In this document: one piece after another, positions 42,355-47,281 of the stretch | How positions within the stretch are numbered: position 1 is the first letter of the stretch | Layout of the letters: every line of letters begins with the position of its first letter | DNA from: Armatimonadota bacterium | GTDB taxonomy: Bacteria > Armatimonadota > JAAZEB01 | NCBI GenBank assembly: GCA_012512265.1 | Contig: JAAZEM010000066.1 | Span: 1-47,281, forward strand | Reading direction: 5' to 3' | DNA: 47,281 nucleotides | Made by a program: the position numbers and the translations under genes | The notes under the pieces: generated by a model | Told to the model about the DNA's origin: nothing | The model's input: the letters and a program-made list of their open reading frames with translations, nothing else | Database searches by the model: none

Positions 42355-43005
42355 TTACCACTGCTTGTAGTGAGGCTTGTCGTTACCGCCGTTCCACAGC
42401 TTCTCGGGCTTGATCCACTTGGCGTGGCCGTCCGCGAAGGCGATGTTCACGCCATCCGAATGCCGGCCATACGGCGCGTTCACTCCCCACTGAACACCCG
42501 CGGTGGCCGTACCCGGCGTCTTGCAGAAGTTGGCGCCGAAGAGACTCGTGCCTTGGCTCGGCGCGTAATACCATCCGGAGCCAAACTGGTCGTCGCCCAG
42601 GACCACGAGCTCCGATGGCTCCTCCACCCTCGACAGCGTCACCGCCAGGCCAAGGCACAAGTTGTAGCCGTAACCGACGGCATAGCCTGGCAACGAGGGG
42701 CACTGGAAGATCTTGGCGTTCTTCACGTACGGCTCTAACAGGTAGGTGGGCTGCGAGCTGAGCGGATACCAGCAGATCGTGGGCGTTCCACCAGGCTCCT
42801 GACGGCGGATGAAGAACATCTCGTCGTAGTCCTGCAGGTACATCGTGACGCCGATCGCCAGCTGCTTCACGTTGGACATGCAGGAGCTCTTGCGCGCGTT
42901 TTCACGAGCACGCGCGAATACTGGGAAGAGGATTGCTGCCAGTATAGCAATGATTGCTATGACGACAAGCAGCTCGATAAGTGTAAACCCGGATCGCTGC
43001 TTCAT
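42355..43005 (-). CDS. Type II secretion-like pseudopilin (prepilin-type N-terminus, H-X9-DG C-terminus)
   Basis: Protein of 216 aa. The leader MKQRSG is followed by [18 protein letters not shown] with Glu at mature position 5, then [13 protein letters not shown] and a Cys-containing segment SCMSNVKQ. The C-terminus has [17 protein letters not shown], the DG-containing signature of the large pseudopilin families of Armatimonadota and Planctomycetota. Such proteins are inserted in the inner membrane, cut by prepilin peptidase and assembled into short fibres. AGGAG precedes the ATG at 43005, under the promoter at 43064-43092. The FPVFARAR motif is the best taxonomic clue in the window. Confidence 0.9.
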   Translation of the reverse strand: MKQRSGFTLIELLVVIAIIAILAAILFPVFARARENARKSSCMSNVKQLAIGVTMYLQDYDEMFFIRRQEPGGTPTICWYPLSSQPTYLLEPYVKNAKIFQCPSLPGYAVGYGYNLCLGLAVTLSRVEEPSELVVLGDDQFGSGWYYAPSQGTSLFGANFCKTPGTATAGVQWGVNAPYGRHSDGVNIAFADGHAKWIKPEKLWNGGNDKPHYKQW

Positions 43006-43063
43006 TTGGGTTCTCCTTCGGTCTTGGTGGAACCGAGGGCAGATCGCCTCGGCCTATGGAGGT

Positions 43064-43092
43064 ATTATAACAAGAGCCTACGCTGCCGTCAA
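43064..43092 (-). promoter_or_regulatory. Promoter of the pseudopilin gene
   Basis: Minus strand TTGACG (43092-43087), 17-bp spacer, TATAAT (43069-43064); leader about 50 nt. Confidence 0.85.
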
Positions 43093-43188
43093 TGCAGCGC
43101 GCGCCCGATTCATGCTGCGATAGCACGGCAGCCTCGCGCATCCCCAGGGGCTCAGACAAACCCAGATCGCATGGAATACGGCGATGAG

Positions 43189-43875
43189 CTACTGCGGATA
43201 GCGTCCGGTGGCGCGGATCACCATGCTCTCCCCTTCGACGCGGAGCTCCACCACTCGGAGGATCACAGGAATCCGAGAAAGGTCCACCACGGGGTTGATC
43301 GCGTTGGAGAGCCGGACGACCACTCCGCCGGGCAGAGTCGCCCCTGCGGCATGCACCCGATCGATGTCGTAGCGTACCCGCGCGCCCTCTCCGACGAGGC
43401 GGCCCTCGGCGTCGATGAGCACGCCCGGCGGGATCTCCAACCCGGGGATCTCCGGCCGTGCCCGCACACGAACGCGAGCGGGCGGTTCGAGATCCACGGT
43501 CACATCTCGCAGGGTGCGCTGCGCCTCCAGAAAGGTAGCAAGGTCCGCCGCCTGCACCCGTGCGATCACCTCGGCGTTCTCCACACGCTCGAGCTGGCCG
43601 CGCTCCGTATCATAAGTGACGCCGTTCAGTTCGACTGCGACGTGATCAAGCACGGGCGAGCCTTCGGGGCGAACTCGCCGGCCAGTGGCAGTCACCCGCT
43701 CTGCGCTGCGCGCGCCCTGCAGCCCCTGAATATCCACGTGGTAACTCGCGGCTGGGCCAACCAGGCGCGGCAGCTCCCGCTGAATGGCTTGCTCAACTTG
43801 GCGCTCGCCCGGGGTACACCCGGTGGCAACCACGACGCTGGCAAGAAAAAAGATGAGGATCTGGCGAAAGCCCAT
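43189..43875 (-). CDS. DUF2993 (LmeA-like) lipoprotein
   Basis: Protein of 228 aa with a lipoprotein signal peptide: hydrophobic stretch then VATG-C20 lipobox. The mature part matches the DUF2993/LmeA pattern: repeated beta-strands with a paired helix and segments such as VAVELNGVTYD, VENAEVIARVQAADLATFLEA, LPGGVVVRLSNAINPVVDLSRIP, in a tubular lipid-binding fold. Relatives bind phospholipid-type molecules and act in envelope lipid or mannan handling. GAGGAGG upstream of 43875. It is divergent from groES. Confidence 0.82.
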   Translation of the reverse strand: MGFRQILIFFLASVVVATGCTPGERQVEQAIQRELPRLVGPAASYHVDIQGLQGARSAERVTATGRRVRPEGSPVLDHVAVELNGVTYDTERGQLERVENAEVIARVQAADLATFLEAQRTLRDVTVDLEPPARVRVRARPEIPGLEIPPGVLIDAEGRLVGEGARVRYDIDRVHAAGATLPGGVVVRLSNAINPVVDLSRIPVILRVVELRVEGESMVIRATGRYPQ

Positions 43876-44062
43876 GCCGACCTCCTCGCGCCAAAGCCTC
43901 CGGCGCCGTCCCGGCGGACGTTACCCATCCAAACGGGCCATGAAACGCCCCCGCCACGCGCTGGTGCAACCTAACAGTGTCCGCCCCCCGCGCTGGCAAC
44001 CGGGCCCTTTCCGGCTTGCAAGACGCGCGCGCAGGCACCCTGACGCCTGTCTATGGACCCTC

Positions 44063-44119
44063 ACCGAAAGGCGCTGTTGATCCGTGCGACGCCCCTTGAC
44101 AAAGCCTTTGCCTTTCGGT
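44063..44119. promoter_or_regulatory. 10-bp inverted repeat overlapping the groESL promoter
   Basis: ACCGAAAGGC (44063-44072) and its exact complement GCCTTTCGGT (44110-44119). The right arm covers the spacer and touches the -10 box, so a protein bound there would block polymerase. It is separate from CIRCE. Confidence 0.45.
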
Positions 44120-44124
44120 AAAAT
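44096..44124 (+). promoter_or_regulatory. groESL promoter
   Basis: TTGACA (44096-44101), 17-bp spacer, TAAAAT (44119-44124). Transcription is expected near 44131, just ahead of CIRCE. Confidence 0.9.
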
Positions 44125-44134
44125 AGCGGCAACA

Positions 44135-44161
44135 TTAGCACTCGCCCCCCGTGAGTGCTAA
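44135..44161 (+). promoter_or_regulatory. CIRCE operator (HrcA binding site)
   Basis: Exact TTAGCACTC-N9-GAGTGCTAA placed at the predicted transcription start. It indicates HrcA repression that is relieved on heat shock; hrcA itself is not in the window. Confidence 0.97.
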
Positions 44162-44272
44162 TCCCGCCCCCGAGTGGACGGGATCGACAGGGCTATTTTG
44201 GTTCCCGCCGCGTGCAGGCGGCGAGCGGAACAGGCTCTCACAGGTTTCTCGCGAAGGGAGGTGTACTCTCAA

Positions 44273-44557
44273 ATGCTTCGACCTCTGCGTGACCGTGTGG
44301 TCATCAAGCCCTCCGAGCAGGAGGAGAAGACGGCAGGTGGCATCTTGCTGCCGGATACCGCCAAGAAGAAGCCCCAGGAAGGGGAAGTTGTCGCCGTGGG
44401 CAGCGGTAAGGTGCTGGAAGACGGAACGCGCACCCCGATGAACGTGAAGGTGGGAGATCGCGTGGTCTACTCCAAGTACGCTGGCACGGAGGTTCGCGTC
44501 GGCGATGAGGAGTACCTCGTGATTGACGAAGACTCCATCTACGCGATCAAGGAGTGA
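44273..44557 (+). CDS. groES: Co-chaperonin GroES
   Basis: Chaperonin 10 of 94 aa, the cap of the GroEL folding cage. Its blocks are [12 protein letters not shown], the mobile loop [23 protein letters not shown], and [15 protein letters not shown]. The ATG at 44273 has AGGGAGG at 44255-44261; the frame extends upstream to 44174 through CIRCE-proximal DNA, which is leader. The leader is about 140 nt. groEL follows after 40 bp. Confidence 0.98.
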   Translation: MLRPLRDRVVIKPSEQEEKTAGGILLPDTAKKKPQEGEVVAVGSGKVLEDGTRTPMNVKVGDRVVYSKYAGTEVRVGDEEYLVIDEDSIYAIKE

Positions 44558-44594
44558 TGGGACACCCCCAACGATACCCTCAGGGAGGTTTTGA

Positions 44595-46223
<1,629 letters not shown>

Positions 46224-46541
46224 CGAGGACGAACGCCGGCGATATCAGCCGGAGATCGCCCTTCGTTGCGGTAACCGCGCTTGTGGGCCGGGGCGGCCAT
46301 GGCCGCCCCGGCCCGCGCCTCTCTGCGACCGCGCCGCCCCCTCCCTGCGCCGGTCCGACGACCCGCATCCCCTGCGTCTTGGCCACGCCTGATCCCAATC
46401 GGCATGGGCAGGACTCAGGAGCGCGCGCGCGAAATCGGTCAGTGAGTCACGCGCATTCCCCTGCCGGTGGAGCAGAGAAGACTCGAGGCCCCGACACCAG
46501 GCCGTATCAACGCGGGGCCCCCCTCGCCCCCGAGGATGAAC
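46224..46541. other. Intergenic region after groEL
   Basis: 318 bp with the groEL palindrome at 46285-46314 and GC-rich DNA beyond it. No promoter, RNA or repeat is recognised before the sugar kinase gene. Confidence 0.4.
46285..46314 (+). terminator. 30-bp perfect palindrome after groEL
   Basis: Two 15-bp arms with no spacer, centred on GGCCATGGCC, start 62 bp after the groEL stop. In RNA it folds as a strong stem with a tight loop. No T-tract follows. Confidence 0.65.
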
Positions 46542-47281
46542 ATGAAAATGCTCTCGGAGACACAAGAAGCTGCCTTGACGGCCGCCCATTCCGCGGGCGC
46601 CGACATGGAAGCGATCCGCTGGGTCTATTCGCCCCTGCGGATCTGCTTGCTTGGCGCGCACGTGGACCACCAGGGCGGCGATGTGCTCGGCACCGCCATT
46701 GACCGGCGGATTCTGCTCGCGTTCAGTCCCACGCCAGACGCGCAGGTGGCCCTCTGCAGTCGCGATTACGAAGGCCGCGTCTGCTTCTCGGCGGATGCTC
46801 CGCCAGCGGATCTCTCACCGGCCTGGGGACGCTACGCCGCAGGCGCGGCGGTTGCCCTCAACCGCCGGTGGCAGCTCTCGCGCGGCATCCGCGGCGGGAT
46901 CGCCGGCGAGGCTCCCGTGGGCGGCCTCAGCTCCTCATCCGCCGTAGGCGTCGCCTACCTCCTGGCGCTGGAGCACGCCAACGCCCTGGACGTCACGCCG
47001 GAGGAGAATATCGAGCTGGATCGGGTGATCGAGAACGAGTACATCGGCCTGCAAAACGGCATCCTCGATCAATCGATGATCCTCCTCAGCCGCAAGGGCG
47101 CGCTGACCGCGATGGACTGCCGGACTGGCGAGTACGCCCACATTCCTCCGGGCAACGATCTGCCGGACTTCCGGCTGGCTGTGATCCACTCGGGGATCGA
47201 GCAAGCGTTGGTGAGCACCGGCTACAACCGTCGGGTTGCCGAGTGTCAGGAGGCCGCGCGGCTGCTGCTCGAGGCGTCCGG
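46542..47281 (+). CDS. GHMP sugar kinase, galacturonokinase-like, truncated by the window end
   Basis: Open to the right edge (246 complete codons seen). In the sugar-binding segment, R33-I-C-L-L-G38-A39-H40-V-D42-H-Q-G-G stands where galactokinase has GEHTDYN-G: His and Asp are kept but Glu is Ala. The phosphate loop GGLSSSSAVG (127-136) and catalytic D176 in GILDQ are intact. LLGAH-DHQGG, AVGVAYLLALE-AN, ENIE-DR-IEN, NGILDQS-ILLS and MDC are, from memory, shared with plant galacturonokinase. It would phosphorylate D-galacturonate (or a related sugar) at C1. GAGG six bases upstream favours the ATG at 46542; in-frame ATGs at 46536 and 46548 are alternatives. Confidence 0.75.
   Translation, partial: MKMLSETQEAALTAAHSAGADMEAIRWVYSPLRICLLGAHVDHQGGDVLGTAIDRRILLAFSPTPDAQVALCSRDYEGRVCFSADAPPADLSPAWGRYAAGAAVALNRRWQLSRGIRGGIAGEAPVGGLSSSSAVGVAYLLALEHANALDVTPEENIELDRVIENEYIGLQNGILDQSMILLSRKGALTAMDCRTGEYAHIPPGNDLPDFRLAVIHSGIEQALVSTGYNRRVAECQEAARLLLEAS

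Larger units (their letters stand above)
43876..44272. other. Divergent region between the lipoprotein gene and groES
   Basis: No further gene in 397 bp. It holds the groESL promoter, CIRCE and an additional inverted repeat, each listed separately. No clear promoter is visible for the lipoprotein gene. Confidence 0.6.

Noticed and set aside
46542..47281. Ordinary galactokinase (galK)
   Set aside because: The Glu of the GEHTDY sugar site is Ala and flanking motifs fit galacturonokinase better; kept only as an alternative.

Overview
The window is GC-rich bacterial chromosome, densely coded on both strands, with no phage, IS or CRISPR genes. An Armatimonadota (Chthonomonadales-like) host is the best guess. 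The type II pseudopilin at 42355-43005 has the prepilin start followed by [12 protein letters not shown] and ends in a DG-H-type C-terminus, a layout typical of that phylum. Secreted heparinase-like lyases, many Gfo/Idh/MocA dehydrogenases and a PEP-CTERM protein also fit. This is inference; no rRNA is present.

Layout. 117-3118: an overlapping pair of M16 peptidases, one active and one with all zinc ligands lost. 3232-3756: a thiol peroxidase lacking its resolving cysteine. 4020-9865: an operon of a large secreted glycosidase-like protein, a Gfo/Idh/MocA oxidoreductase and an NAD epimerase. 10038-10586: a small exported protein with a near-consensus promoter. 10631-11932 (-): HflX. 12366-13463: a NYN nuclease fused to a cold-shock domain, with a consensus promoter and a long leader. 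13519-21909 (-): a seven-gene catabolic array (two Gfo/Idh, 2-hydroxyacid dehydrogenase, class III aminotransferase, M20 hydrolase, Zn-alcohol dehydrogenase, SDR). 22209-28464 (-): a 1442-aa lyase with VCBS repeats and a glycosidase-like protein. 28763-32544: a TMTC-like membrane TPR protein, a secreted unknown and a PEP-CTERM protein. 32613-36920 (-): a second large heparinase II/III with a CBM6-like end. 37052-38920: sugar isomerase and hexose-6-phosphate mutarotase. 38921-39905: about 1 kb without a credible gene, holding inverted repeats and an array of AATATGTCGA sites. 39906-43875 (-): two pseudopilins, tRNA-Thr(CGT), a zinc-ribbon/TPR pair and a DUF2993 lipoprotein. 44273-46223: groES-groEL under CIRCE control. 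46542-end: a truncated GHMP kinase resembling plant galacturonokinase more than galactokinase.

How the genes fit together. The dominant theme is breakdown of polysaccharides, probably uronic-acid-containing: exported lyases and glycosidase-like proteins outside, and dehydrogenases, an isomerase, a mutarotase and a uronate-type sugar kinase inside. No transporter, SusC/D pair or sugar-responsive regulator is present. The rest is housekeeping (HflX, GroESL, peroxidase, tRNA) and surface or secretion functions. Many gene ends carry perfect GC-rich hairpins without a T-tract, whereas six sigma70-type promoters are close to consensus and easy to read.
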